Positions 10,713 through 21,379 of a stretch of 23,637 nt of DNA are shown here, piece after piece. Both the position numbers and the translations under genes were made by a program. A model generated the notes under the pieces. The model did not search any database, was not told the DNA's origin, and saw only the letters and a program-made list of their open reading frames with translations. Location: contig MNCI01018080.1 in assembly GCA_015680685.1 (NCBI GenBank), forward strand, positions 2,947 through 26,583. Reading direction: 5' to 3'. Source of the stretch: Gnetum montanum (lineage: Eukaryota; Streptophyta; Gnetopsida; Gnetales; Gnetaceae). The first letter of the stretch is position 1. The number at the start of each line of letters is the position of its first letter.

Positions 10713-10903
10713 TACTAGAGGTATAGTTGAAGATATATAACCAACATGATGCATTTGAAGATATAGATTTATTATGAATCCTATGGGTTATATTGAGCAT
10801 ATTTATTTTGATAACTCCATTTTTGTCCAAAGATTCTAATTAATAAAATTAATGATTGAAAAGATTCAAAGATTTTATAGAGCTTTGAAATTTCAAATAA
10901 TGA

Positions 10904-10972
10904 GGTGTTGGTTTCGTGGTAAGAGTCTTGGCTTAAAAAACTTAGGTCATAGGTTTGATTCTAATGGGCTAT
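10904..10972 (+). mobile_element. tRNA-derived SINE head
   Basis: The block reads like a decayed tRNA 5' region. An A-box-like TTGGTTTCGTGGTAAGAG starts at 10908. GGCTT..AACTTAGGTCAT follows, and GGTTTGATTCT (10952-10962) is a near match to the pol III B box. The ~33-bp gap between boxes suits plant tRNA-related SINEs. An A/T-rich body follows, but no poly(A) end or target duplication can be fixed. A tRNA pseudogene is the alternative. Confidence 0.55.
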
Positions 10973-10979
10973 ATTGAGT

Positions 10980-11640
10980 TATGAAAAAAAATCTTAAAAA
11001 AGAAATTTTGAAATTGATCTAATAAATTTTGAAGGTCTTAATAAATGTAAAAACAAAAAATTTAGTTTCAACTATGTCTTTATAATGGATATCATGGCCT
11101 ACTCCATATTATTCTCCTAAAGAAGCAATATGTCTATAGTGAGGTTCCTTAATCATCAACTTTGTCAATAAATATTAATGACCAAAAATAGTGTTTCATG
11201 GTAATAAAAATTCTGTAGTATTTGATAATGCTATTTAATGAACTTCAACACCTCATACCAAAAGCTAAGAAATAGCTATTAATACTTTCACTCTTTTTGG
11301 TAATGTTTTTAAACAATATTATGGAAATCTTATATTTATGTTTTTCTCCAATTTTGTATTATTTATTGGGAGGAGGGGGGTAGTGGTGAAAATTTTAATT
11401 TTTTTAGCAAATATTTACCCTAAAGACATATAGTTAAATTGGAACTTTATAACTCAACATTGCCCTTCAAAATTAAACCTATAACTTGGAGTTTCCAAAT
11501 CAAGAGTCTTATTGTTTAGCTAATACTTGATTTTTTAAGTACATAAACTTGGTTTTTAAATGTTTTGATATAACTAGTTTGCATTTAAGATATTTTGAAT
11601 ATATGATTTTCCTTATAGAATTTTAAATTCTTTTTTGGTT
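10980..11640. other. AT-rich DNA, nothing recognisable
   Basis: A/T-rich sequence with no open frame above noise on either strand. A G-rich patch lies near 11370. The first part may be the SINE body. Confidence 0.45.
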
Positions 11641-11642
11641 TT

Positions 11643-11667
11643 GGGGGGTGGGGGGTGTGGGCTGGGG
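11643..11667 (+). other. G-quadruplex-type motif
   Basis: Four G runs lie at 11643-11648, 11650-11655, 11659-11661 and 11664-11667, with loops of 1-3 bases. This satisfies the standard G3+N1-7 pattern on the plus strand. It sits at the presumed 3' end of the minus-strand LINE. Confidence 0.6.
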
Positions 11668-11999
11668 AAGATGTGTTAGACCCCAAAAAATTTAGAGTAC
11701 AAAAGCAGAGTAACAAAGAGAAGAAACTCCAAAATAACAAAAAAGAAAGGGCCAATGGTTTTGGGGATACCTTTTTAGGCTTTCATCCTTACAACTAATC
11801 TTGAAAAACCTTTCCTCTAGCGTAGGAAAAGGATTAGACGTTGCACTTGTTTAGAATCACCCAAATGGGTTTTCGCTTTATACTAAAGGCTTCCTATTAA
11901 TAATAATAAAAAAAAAACACACAAAAGAGAGAAATATTTAGGAATTTAACTAAAGCATCAATTGTTAAATGATGTTACTTAGAACTAATAATGGAGGAA

Positions 12000-13400
12000 A
12001 TTAGTTAGAGAATCTCTATGAAAACCCCCATCACATCAAAACTTTTGAATGACATAAAGAATAAGAGGAAAAAAACAATGCCAAGTATGAAGTAGAAATC
12101 CTTGAAGTTGAGGAGTGTCACCAAATAAATACTTGCTATACCAAGTCTGAGAGCTACAAGCAAGGGAATAAGTGAAGAAACAAGGGATGAATATATCTTC
12201 CATATTGCAGACATGACATCTTGGGTCATAAACACCCAAATGAGAGCACTGAATACTAATAGTAAAATTTTTGTAACCCAAAAATTTTAAGTTAACCAAA
12301 AAATTTTAGGTTAACCTAAAAAATTTAAGTTAACCTAAAAATTTTAAGTTAACTCAAAAAATTTTAAGTTAACCTAAAAATTTTAAGTTAACCAAAAAAT
12401 TTTAAGTTAACCAAAAAATTTTAAATTAAAAATTTTAAGTTAACCTAAAAAAATTTTAAGTTAACCAAAGAATTTTAAGTTAACTTAAAAAAATTTCAAG
12501 TTAACCTAAAAATTTTAAGTTAACCTAAAAATTTTAAGTTAACCTAAGAAATTTTAAGTTAACTTAAAAATTTTAACTTAACCTAAAAATTAAGTTAACC
12601 AAAAAATTTTAAGTTAATAAAAAAATTTTAAGTTAACCTAAAAAAATTTTAAGTTAACCTAAAAATTTTAAGTTAACCAAAAAAATTTTAAGTTAACCTA
12701 AAAAAAATTAATTGTCTAAAGATAATTCAATCTTGGTCAAATATTAATATTAGAACTAACAAGGGTATACACAATCTGGGACCGCTATAGAAAAACATGA
12801 TGGTCATTAATCTAAGAAAAATCAACAAAACCATTATGAGAATCTTGAATAGTTACACTTCTATCCAAACTTTCCAAAAGATTAAAAATGTAGACATTTT
12901 AGAAACATTAATGCCATAGATACTTTGACATGGAGACTAAGTAATCTTCCAATTATGCATGTGAAAAGATGAAAGTGAGGAAATGTCAAACTTATACCAT
13001 TAATTGCAAATGCATAGTTGCTTAATAGTCCATGGTTCATTATTAATGAGAAGCCACCAAGGAGAAATCTTACCAAGCATAGAGGTAGAAAGAGTAATAT
13101 TATTGAAGTTTCAAAATTCACTAAGAAAACTTCAAGCCTTCCAAATATGCTTTATGACAATAGAACTTGATATAGTAATACTTTTTGGAAAAAGGATAAA
13201 AATGAGCATCTTTCTAGTAATTACTACATGTAGACTTACCCATCTTAATGCATTTATGAAAAAGAAGCTTCCAAGGCTCCCCACTAGATAAGCATTTAAC
13301 TACCCGCTTGGCACATAAAACAATACTGTGCTTATAACAATTCACCAATCTTAATCCACCATGCTCTTGTGAGAAGTACAAATGTGCTAAGTAATATGCC
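12000..13400 (-). pseudogene. LINE ORF2 C-terminal region with zinc knuckle, interrupted
   Basis: From 13380 downwards the minus strand encodes HGGLRLVN, then AKRVVKCLSSGEPWKLL. This matches the GGLGL..LAKWVW..L..EPW block of plant LINE ORF2. A frame change near 13380 separates it from the reverse transcriptase frame. SPWWLLINNEPWT follows near 13070-13030. Beyond the minisatellite (12263-12712), the frame near 12235-12140 reads YDPRCHVCNMEDIFI and then CFFTYSLA. This matches the zf-RVT knuckle CxxC..E..xHxFFxC with the later His and Cys replaced. The homology on both sides indicates that the minisatellite lies inside the ORF. Confidence 0.7.
12263..12712. repeat. AT-rich minisatellite, about 22 units of 17-20 bp
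   Basis: Consecutive units follow AAAATTTTAAGTTAACCT, varying mostly in the length of the A and T runs and in CCT/CCA/CTT after GTTAA. AAATTT and GTTAAC are both palindromic, so each unit is almost its own reverse complement. One shortened unit lies near 12420. The array sits between two parts of LINE ORF2. Confidence 0.95.
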
Positions 13401-14400
13401 AAAATTCTTTTCTAAAATGGCTACTACTCCAAAGGAAATTTTGCACAACTTAATCAATGCAACAATATGCAAAAATAATAGGAGTTGAACATGATGAATA
13501 ACACACATGAGTAGCTTAAATGATATGCTTACAAACAATAAAATTACTAGCCATCGAAAGGCTCTTCTCTTTTCACTTAATAAGTTTTTGTTCAATTTTC
13601 TTTACTATAACATCCCATAAAGTTTTTGAAGATTCAATAAAGGAAAAAAGAATGCATAAAAATTTGAAAATATCTAACTTTTCTAGAAAATGTCAAGATT
13701 TAGACAAAGCTCATTCTTGAAACCTCTTATTACAAAAAATGGAAGATTTAAATTAATTAATTTAAGAGCATGAAACTTTGCAATATTGATCAACATGATA
13801 AAAAAGATGATTTGCAATAGCTATATCGTTTTTTATCATGAAAAAGGAGTCATGTACAAAATGCATATTTAATAAATTAAGAACATTATTTTAAATAAAG
13901 ATGCTTGATAGCAAATTATGTTTCTAGTCCTTTTGTATAGCATGGCATAAAAAATTAGTAGCAAAGATGAACAGATAAGGAGCAAGAGAGCAACCTTGCC
14001 TAATTAAGCATTCAAACTTAAAACTATTAGTCATATGAACATTTTTAGCCACAAGTGCATTAGCATCTGTAAAAAGTGTCTCCACCATCCTAATAAATTT
14101 GTCTTTAAAATCATGTTTGCAGAGACAAGTAATAATAAATTGCCATCCAATTCTATGATATGCTTTAGCATAATCAAGCTTTTAAAAAACAATGTTTTGA
14201 TTAGAATCCACAATCTACTGCATACCGTTCTAAGCTATAACAACATTATCTAGAATATATCTACCTTTGACAAAGCTAGTTTTCATTAGAGTAATTAATT
14301 GAGAAATAATTGGTTTTAATCTTTGAGCAAGACATTTAGCCAAAATTTTATAAATAGAATTTAGAAGAGTAATNAAGCAAACATGAGGGAATCATTGTTA
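13400..14400 (-). pseudogene. LINE ORF2 reverse transcriptase domain, inactive
   Basis: The frame from 14340 down reads AKCLAQRLKPIIS, then SFVKGRYILDN, KLDYAKAYHRIGWQFI, VETLFTDANALVAKN, LIRQGCSLAPYLFIFAT and FVHDSFFMI. It continues to LWDVIVKKIEQKL near 13620. These are the conserved L1-type reverse transcriptase blocks (RP..SFV..R.I.DN, KLDFAKAYDRIEW, RQGCPLAPYLF, FADDS). The catalytic FADD motif is altered to FVHD and several in-frame stops are present, so it cannot be active. The ambiguous base at 14374 falls at its upstream edge. Confidence 0.88.
14374..14374. other. single ambiguous base (N)
   Basis: The only non-ACGT base in the window, inside the LINE near the start of its reverse transcriptase region. 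It marks a local sequence ambiguity. Confidence 0.95.
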
Positions 14401-14689
14401 GAGAATAATAATAAAAGGATCATTTTGTATTACAATGTTGATTAATTGAATTTCTTCCCAGATTTTTTGTTCAGTCTCCCTTTATCTTTTGATATGCTAC
14501 TTACTCAACTAGCATGAAAAATTATGAACATGATATATAGCATGCTACCACTAATTAATCCAACTTGATGTATTAAGGGGTGTCATTTTTACATTCCATA
14601 GAAATGTCAAAATATCTTTTTCATAAGGAGTAAGAAATAAAGATGCATTCATATGAAAAAACTCATAACATTGAACTAGAGATTTAATG

Positions 14690-15450
14690 CCAAATTTTAG
14701 ATTAAGAGAAATTGAAAAATAACTTGAAAGAGCTGCATCTTTAGGAACTGTAACCTTTTCATCGCAATACTAAGAGAATAATTGGAAAACTAGAATTGGT
14801 TAAGTCTTTCAAAAATTTGATTGTTACCTTCATGGAGGTTAGACCAGGTAAACCAATCATCAAGATGAACATTTGATCTAGTAGCATCAAATAAACAAAA
14901 ATGTTCCTTAAGATCATACCAAATAGAAATATCATGACTTGCAAGCTGAGAAGAAGATCTACTAATTTTATCATAAAAATTTTATAATCATATTAAAATC
15001 ACCATAAAAAAGCAAAGGAATGTTAGGCAAACTTTGGAGAAGAAATCACCATAGAGAACTTATATTTGCAAAAAATAGTAGGAGCATAAATATAGTAAAT
15101 ACCAAAAGGACCAAAATAACTTTGAAGAATTACCTAGACTATAGAATTATCTCTATCATGAAAGAAAATTTTTTAGACCAAAATGATTGCTAATGAGGTA
15201 CCTACCACCTTAATGAATATTATGATTACTAAATAATAGTATAGAATTATGAAGAATACTATTACTAGCCTTAACTATATCAGAAATGGAAATTTTAATC
15301 TCTTAAAGAAGAATGAAATTAGAAATGAAATGTCATGTACAAAGAAAAGCACTGACAACTTTTTTCCAAAGTCTATTAGTAAGTTCATGAAAAGATTAAC
15401 ATTGGGTGGAGGAGGAGGAGGCCTCTACCCTATCAATAGAATCAACATTA
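14690..15450 (-). pseudogene. LINE ORF2 endonuclease domain, inactive
   Basis: On the minus strand, LLFYGDFNMI near 15010-14980 matches the GDFN block of apurinic-type LINE endonucleases. HDISIWYDLKEHFCLFD follows, then DDWFTWSNLHEGNNQIFERL near 14860-14800. These match the W..L...L.L.D and FTWSN....I..RLDRF blocks. ILQSYFGPFGIYYIYAPT upstream fits the preceding strand. Stops and frameshifts interrupt the frame, so it is not functional. Confidence 0.82.
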
Positions 15451-15859
15451 TAGAAAAAATTATCTCCATATCTTGATCAATACTTGCAAAAGATTAATTA
15501 ATAATTAAAACATCTTAAACATGCCAACCATTCTAAAAATTTAGCATATATTTGCCAATAGATAGACTTCCTTGATATTTTTATTATAAAGAACCATTTG
15601 AAAATCATTTGAATTAACAATAGATTTCTGTGAGATCTTAGGAACATATATTTATTTTCTTGTAGTCATTGAAGAATTTTTTGAAACTAATTTTATTGGA
15701 AGCTTCCTCAAAGATACATTTTTTTGAACAATAGTAAAAGAAAGTGGGGGACTAATTGTTGAAATGCTAGAAGAAGAAATCATTGTAGGATTTGTAGCAT
15801 CTATAGAAAAGAAATAGTAGAATCTATAACATTTGTAGGAGAAACCTTAGTAGAATTTG

Positions 15860-16558
15860 TAGTAGCTTATTGTTGACATGCTTGCATAGCCTTTTTCGCA
15901 ACATAAAAAGACATGAATTAAACATATGATCCTCTTGATGATAATAGTGAAATGACTTTGGAAGATTGTAACAAACAAACTTCTACACATAATCAATTCT
16001 GCCAGCATGCAAAAGAGTTTCTTGCTTAAGCAAATCAAGTTCTACTTCAATCATATATCAAATTCTATGAAAATCACTAGATATAGCTAAGGTTTCAGGA
16101 TGCTTGATTAGCCAAATTTGAGAAATAATGTTCCTTTCAACTTTTTCAAAACTTAATAGAAGATTTGATAATTCAACAAAACAAGGAATCCTTTAAAATT
16201 TAGAAGATGTTGGATTAAAAGGGAGAGTCCACTTTTGAATAATCAATAATATATGATAATGATTAAAAACATCAATATCAAGGATCTTAGAAACCATTTT
16301 CAAATCAATAAATTCTACTAGTAAAAATAAGTTTGACAAATAACAAGTATGGATAGCATCCAAACCTTGATTTTTCTAAATCGAATTTAAATAATTCAAG
16401 AAACTTGAAGATTAAGGTAAATAACCCAGAATTTATACAAATGCATACCTTCTAGAAATTTCCTGAGTAATAGGTTCATATAAATCATTAGGCAGTTTGT
16501 AGAATGACAAAGAAGTAGTGGTTTTCCTTGAAGGATCACCTCCTAAATTTGGTGACAT
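15860..16558 (-). pseudogene. LINE ORF1, DUF4283-like region and zinc knuckle
   Basis: An ATG at 16558-16556 opens a frame starting MSPNLGGDPSRKTTTSL. WTLPFNPTSSKF and IPCFVELSNLLLSFEK follow near 16235-16140, resembling the W.P.F.P....P.WV.LP.LPLE segment of DUF4283 ORF1 proteins. Near 15960-15915 the minus strand reads FHYYHQEDHMFNSC. This looks like a CxxC-x4-H-x4-C knuckle whose first two cysteines have become His or Tyr. Family knowledge says these proteins bind the element's RNA. Stops at several points show it is dead. Confidence 0.65.
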
Positions 16559-16574
16559 TGCATGTAATATAAAT

Positions 16575-16933
16575 AGTGATGAGCAGGAAGCAGTTCCTAA
16601 GCCCAACCATATGAATCACCAGTGTTCACTAAGTGATCTAGTCGAATTCTATAGACTTTAGCTCTCTAAGTACACTATATCTAGGTAGTGAATCTTAAGG
16701 ATGTTGTCTTCTCAATTCCACTAGTCAGGTTCAATGGTATGGTTAAGTGTAATTGAGGCACATGATTTGTATAGCCTTTATATTTTTATCTATTTCTCCT
16801 AAGTGTGAAAATAAAGTAATTAAATTCTTAATTAATCTAGAAACTATCTAATGCCTTAACTTATCCTAACATAAGCATTCTTTCCCACCTACTATACATA
16901 TCCGGAAGATGTCTTAACGCTACTAGGTTACCA
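16575..16933. repeat. diverged ~360-bp direct repeat, copy 1
   Basis: Copy 1 has the anchor AACCATATGAATCAC at 16606. Copy 2 has AACCATACGAATCAC at 16965, an offset of 359 bases. Matching blocks continue through the CTATAGACTTTAG / CTATAGTTATCTT region, GTTGTCTTC and ATATGGTTAGG-like segments. The copies are clearly homologous but well diverged. Confidence 0.7.
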
Positions 16934-17285
16934 AGCTGATAAGTGGCGAGGTACCCCTACACGCAACCATACGAATCACTAAGGCATTACGCACAATCCG
17001 ATCAAATTCCATGGACCTATAGTTATCTTGTACACTAGTTTCTCTATAAAGTAAAATGACGTTGAGAACATTCGTTGTCTTCCCAACTACACTTGTGAGG
17101 CTCAAGGATATGGTTAGGTATATGAATTTTTGTCATTTTATATTTTATGAATGTAATCACCTACAACAAGAATAAGGGTAAAGTAGATTGAAAACTAATG
17201 TCTATTGCCTAGCTTGCCTAGCACAAGTAACTGCTCCACTTTCCTAAACACATCCTAAACACATATAGCATTTCTAGGCTACCAA
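16934..17285. repeat. diverged ~360-bp direct repeat, copy 2
   Basis: Partner of the preceding copy. Its left end (TTAACGCTACTAGGTTACCAAG) also resembles the left end of the LTR-like copies that follow. The array may therefore be built from related LTR pieces, or it may represent 5' leader repeats of the adjoining LINE. The sequence does not settle which. Confidence 0.65.
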
Positions 17286-17747
17286 ACGTTAAGTGTTGTT
17301 GGGTTACCAAGTACTATATGAATGCTCGAAGTGGTCGTGCTCATGTTCATTAACTACTAGAAATAAATTGCTTAATTAAATGCATTGAAGTAAAGAACAA
17401 GAAAGTAAAATGCATTAAAGAAAATATTAAGCTATTCTTAGTGTTGCAAGGATTGTTAAAAGAGTTTGTTTTATTCCCGTTACACTGCTGCACTCAAGTA
17501 CATCAATGCTTGAACAAAGAACCATACACACTTTAGAATCCTTCTGTGGGCACTCAGAAAATATTCTAACTCTGAGAAAAATAAACTATAAGAGCTTCTT
17601 TACTTTGACCAAGAATGACCAAAAACTTACTTAAAATGGGAGCCTAGGCATGGTATTTATAGATTTGGGGTATATACCCCAATGTTGGATGTCCAACATT
17701 AGACCAAGGCCTCGACGTCGTGGCTGAAGACAAACGGTGATTCATCA
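17286..17747 (-). repeat. LTR-like repeat copy B1
   Basis: This copy aligns along its length with 17750-18244. Shared blocks include GGTTACCAAG / GATTACCAAG, AAAATATTCTAACTCT, AGAGCTTC and a TGATTCATCA / TGACTCATCA right end. On the minus strand a TATAAATA box lies at 17661-17654, in the same relative place as in the second copy. It abuts that copy with only TA between them. Confidence 0.75.
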
Positions 17748-17749
17748 TA

Positions 17750-18244
17750 TGTGTAAGTGCTACTTGGATTACCAAGCATTGATGTATGCTTGAGGTGGTC
17801 ATACTCATGTGCATTAATTATCTGGATTCAATTAATTAATTAAGTGCATGAAAGTAAATTGCATAACATTAAAGTGCAATAAGGTAAATATTATGCTAAG
17901 TCCAAGTGTTGCAAGGTTTATTAAGAAAGCTCTTCATTATTTCCATTCACACTGAAGTGTCCAAGTATAGTAGCGCTCGAATAAAGATTCGTATACTTCT
18001 CAACTCCTATTGCAGGCACTTAGAAAATATTCTAACTCTTAAAGAGAAAATTGCAAGAGCTTCACTATGTTACTAATGAACGAATATCTTAAATGTGGTA
18101 GGTGCATGAATTTATATAGGCAAGACTAGATACTGTATTGATGTGTATATGTTGATGCATCAAATCATGCATCAATGGATATGCGTCAATGGGATCGCAT
18201 TGATGCATTTGTGTCAACTAGATCCTAGCAACGATGACTCATCA
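17750..18244 (-). repeat. 3' LTR (copy B2) of the minus-strand LTR element
   Basis: Bounded by TG at 17750 and CA at 18244, as retroviral-type LTRs are. On the minus strand it starts TGATGAGTCATCG, carries TATATAAA at 18118-18111, and follows a G-rich polypurine-like tract. Its distal part (about 18170-18220) matches 21818-21862, which supports a partner LTR there. Confidence 0.7.
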
Positions 18245-18246
18245 TA

Positions 18247-18258
18247 CCCCCACAATTG
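18247..18258 (-). other. polypurine-tract-like sequence
   Basis: The minus strand reads CAATTGTGGGGG and then TA, directly before the LTR start TGATGAGTC. Position and G content fit the second-strand primer of an LTR retroelement, although the run is short. Confidence 0.5.
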
Positions 18259-18480
18259 AATGAAAACTTGTCCTCCAGTGAACAAAATGAGGAACAAGCT
18301 TTTTACAAAATTTTGGTAAGGTATGGAATTATTGACTAATTGACTGACTGATTAATGCTAAGTGTGCAAGTGTACAAATTTACAACTTTTATAAAAATTT
18401 GTGTTCATGAAAATAAAATTGGATACTACGACAAAATTTATAGCTAAACCCCTCTAGTGGTTTTAAGACAAGAGGAAAAA

Positions 18481-21344
18481 TTAAATGGTCCTAGGTGGTG
18501 GAGGCTCTTGAGGTGCCAAAGGAACTTTCCCTACCTCTGGTGCATGCAATGGTTGTGGTTGAGGCTATGGTAGTTGTTGCTATCCTGTTGCAATTGCAAT
18601 TGTTGGTGGAAGATAAAAAGCATCTAAAAATGCTTTCATCTTCTCCTTCTTACTCCAAGGATGTACATGGTCCACATAGCATCACTGATGTGGGCTAGTA
18701 CTTGGACATCCCATAGATAGGGCATTGTAGGGAACAACTCTTTCACATTGACAAACCAAGTTATGAATTGCTTGCATTCGATGTTGAATGCCTTGACAAT
18801 GTTTTGTAGCTCATGGTAGTCATTCATTCTATAGGCTAGGTTCTTAGCTATTGATCTTTGGTTTGTGAATCATGCTCTAAAAACTTCAAGTTCAACATTG
18901 GCCATTTCTACCTTTTGCTTTGTCTCCTTATGATGCTTGAACTCAACCTTATACAACAGGTATGAGCTAGCCACCTGCTTCCCCAGTTTTGATCTTGGCC
19001 TCCTAGTAGTTAGCATTGCCAAGTTTGCATAATGAAGGTTGGTTAAATCCATGTACTTCATCATCTCCTCAATTTGTAGCTCCTTGTGGCAGATTTATGC
19101 CTTGTTATATGCATTTAGTCCATTAAAGATGGTTTTCCATACATCACCTCATTGTTGGAGGTTCTAAAGAGCCTCATTTATCTTTGCTTTTGCTAGCTAA
19201 ATTTCCTTTTCATGAACCTCCTTGAGAGGGCTAACCTAGTCCTTGTAGTGATTTTTAATCCTTTTGAACTTGAGGGCCTCATTTTCCAAGGCAACAATCT
19301 CAATTGCTCATTTCTGGTGAAGAGCATGGACTTCCTTCATCGAGAGATTTCTATTTTCTGCAACCAACCTCCTCAGGTTTAGGGTTACCTTGGCAAGCTA
19401 CTCCTACTATTATCTTAGAAATTCAACCAGCTAGTCCTTATGCATTTCAACATTTCGTAGGCAATAGTTGTCCTTGGTCAAGACTACATTCTCCTTACGG
19501 GTCTTTGAGAGGTCTTTTTAAGTATTATGGCCATGAATTTTGCAATGAACACCTTCAAGACTATAGTTTCCTTAGCATTATCAACTACTTTAACTTTTTC
19601 TTGAAGCATAGAAAAGCTTCATCTCTAGTTATGGCCTAGTTGAGAATAGTAGGATCAACTAGGTGGGCTCTTAATTCTACAACTTTAGTAGCCAAGAACC
19701 AATTTTTAGATGTGGCTTATTCAAGTTGGGAATTAGTGATGATGCATGTGCCCTTAGCTTCCAGGAGCATTGATTGGGTTGCAGTGATGTTGTTTGGAAG
19801 GTCAAAGATCTCTAGAATCAATTGCTCGATCCCAACTAGTCAATCTAGCAATTTCTTTGTGCTGGGCTATGCTAAATCTTCCACTCACTACTCCTGTGGA
19901 CATTTTCATGTTCCTAAGTGTAGCAACATTTGGTAAAAAGGTCGTAGGAGCATTGAGTGCTTCATCCACGTTGTTAACCACCACCTTGGTTATTGTTTCC
20001 TACCCTTGGTGCTGCATCATAAAGATGGTCACCCCATCACCCTTCTCTAGGCACATTGAGAAGGTAGCAACATTTCCAGAGATCTCTAGAAATTTTTGTT
20101 ATCTTGGAAGGTACATCGTTACCTCTTAGGTTCCATGATTCAACCTTATGAGCACATGTATTCATTGGGTAGAAAAAATTGGTACTATGTCCTTCAGCTA
20201 GTTGATTATATGAGTGACCTCATTTAGATGGCTTAGTGTTGGCTGGTAGATAAAGGGATCATTGCTTGGTCTAGCCTACTATTGTTGCAGGAGCTGCTCA
20301 TGGAGTTCCTACATTTGTTTGATGGCAACATAAGCCTCTGATGTTGTTTGATGAGTGGATGGTTGTGATGGTTGCTCCTCTTCTTAAAATTTTTCTTGAA
20401 CTTTGTATTTCAACATTTCTGCCCATGAGGCAGTAGGAGCATGTCAAAGTATGTTGTTGGAATAGCGAGCTATCCTTCCCCTTGTGCATAGTTTTTTGAA
20501 TTAAGCATGGGAAGGGGAGTGCCTTTTTCCCATGCTCATTCTCCTTGAAGCATTTTTCTATCTCAAGATAGATTAGCTATGGGAGATTGATTGAAAATGT
20601 TTTGCATAGAGTGACACATGCACAAGCATAGAAGACCATCACCTTGCTTAGCCTCAATGTCAAATTAAGGTGGTAGGCTACGATTTTAAAATACACCCTC
20701 TCTACCTTAGTAAGCACATTGTATTCTTTATTGTCAACCCCATAGCACTGTTGGACCCACTCCTTCTTCACAACTAGGTTTACTTAAGTTGAAATATTCA
20801 CTAATGTTTTTCCAATTTCTAGCAACCCAAGGGCCTGAGAGATGGCCTCCATCAAGTAGGACACACTAATGTCCTTAATCTTCATAGTGGCATCAAACTG
20901 CTTGTTGTTCCAAAAGAGATATGTTTCTCTGATGTACCATTCTCCATTGGAAGTAAGAATAGGCCATATGGGCGAATTTTGTAGTTGAGTTTTGACTTCT
21001 TCTGGAGCAATGTCCAAGAAAGTACCAAAGTTTAGTTCTTAGAGAATTAAACTCTAGATCTTCTTGGAATAAATTTTTCGAAGGTAGGCATCCATCAAAG
21101 TGACCTAAAGGTTTGGTCTTGGTCCTAGTACCTCATCCTAGTGGGATTATTCTATTTTAGCTTTGGGAATATGTTGGGTAGATTCCACTTCAGGCTCCTC
21201 CTAAAGAGGTGCTGTTGCATGCATTTTGGTTGCTTGTTCCTAGGGTTGCCTTAGTTGTTGACCCCTTCCAGTTTTTGGTTGCTTATCCCTTGGTTGGGAT
21301 GGTCTTACCTCCACTTCATGTTTATCCCTTGGTCTAGGTGCCAT
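18481..21344 (-). pseudogene. decayed long ORF of unknown function, about 950 codons
   Basis: I do not recognise this protein. It starts MAPRPRDKHEVEV at 21344, just inside the presumed 5' LTR. A basic, Pro/Gln-rich N-terminus leads to a globular part rich in Trp and Tyr (21020-20580; NGEWYIRETYLFWNN, KEWVQQCYGVDNKEYNVLTK). An acidic Gln-rich linker follows in a shifted frame (20380-20250; EEEQPSQPSTHQTT, then QMQELHEQLLQQ). Later come NNVDEALNAPTTFLPNVATL near 19975 and a Lys/Glu-rich, probably helical segment (19064-18870). The conserved-looking PYLWDVQVLAHISDAMWTMY precedes RRRR. A proline-rich tail (PLAPQEPPPPRTI) ends at the TAA 18483-18481. At least eight stops and two or more frameshifts make it a pseudogene. 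It lacks a CCHC knuckle and enzyme motifs. A divergent gag, a captured host gene or an element-specific protein are possible. Confidence 0.6.
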
Positions 21345-21379
21345 CTGTAATCATAACATGACAAGGGATTAGTGTTTAT

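Larger units (their letters stand above)
11650..16558 (-). mobile_element. degenerate plant L1-type LINE
   Basis: Read on the minus strand, the domains run in the order of a plant L1 LINE. They are ORF1 with a DUF4283-like region and zinc knuckle (16558 to about 15900), endonuclease (about 15450-14690), reverse transcriptase (about 14400-13400) and a C-terminal zinc-knuckle region (13400-12000, split by a minisatellite). The 5' boundary is taken as the ORF1 ATG at 16558. The 3' boundary near 11650 is a guess, because no clean tail or target duplication is visible. Length is about 4.9 kb including about 450 bp of minisatellite. Many stops and frame changes show an inactive, old copy. Confidence 0.85.

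Noticed and set aside
12005-12299. Two overlapping minus ORFs of 76 and 87 codons as independent genes
   Set aside because: One matches the LINE zinc-knuckle region and the other is its shadow frame.
12263-12712. CRISPR-like array
   Set aside because: The units are contiguous 17-20 bp AT repeats with no unique spacers, in plant nuclear DNA.
15400-15430. Gly-rich plus-strand peptide (GGA repeats)
   Set aside because: It is antisense to the LINE and is a short simple repeat.
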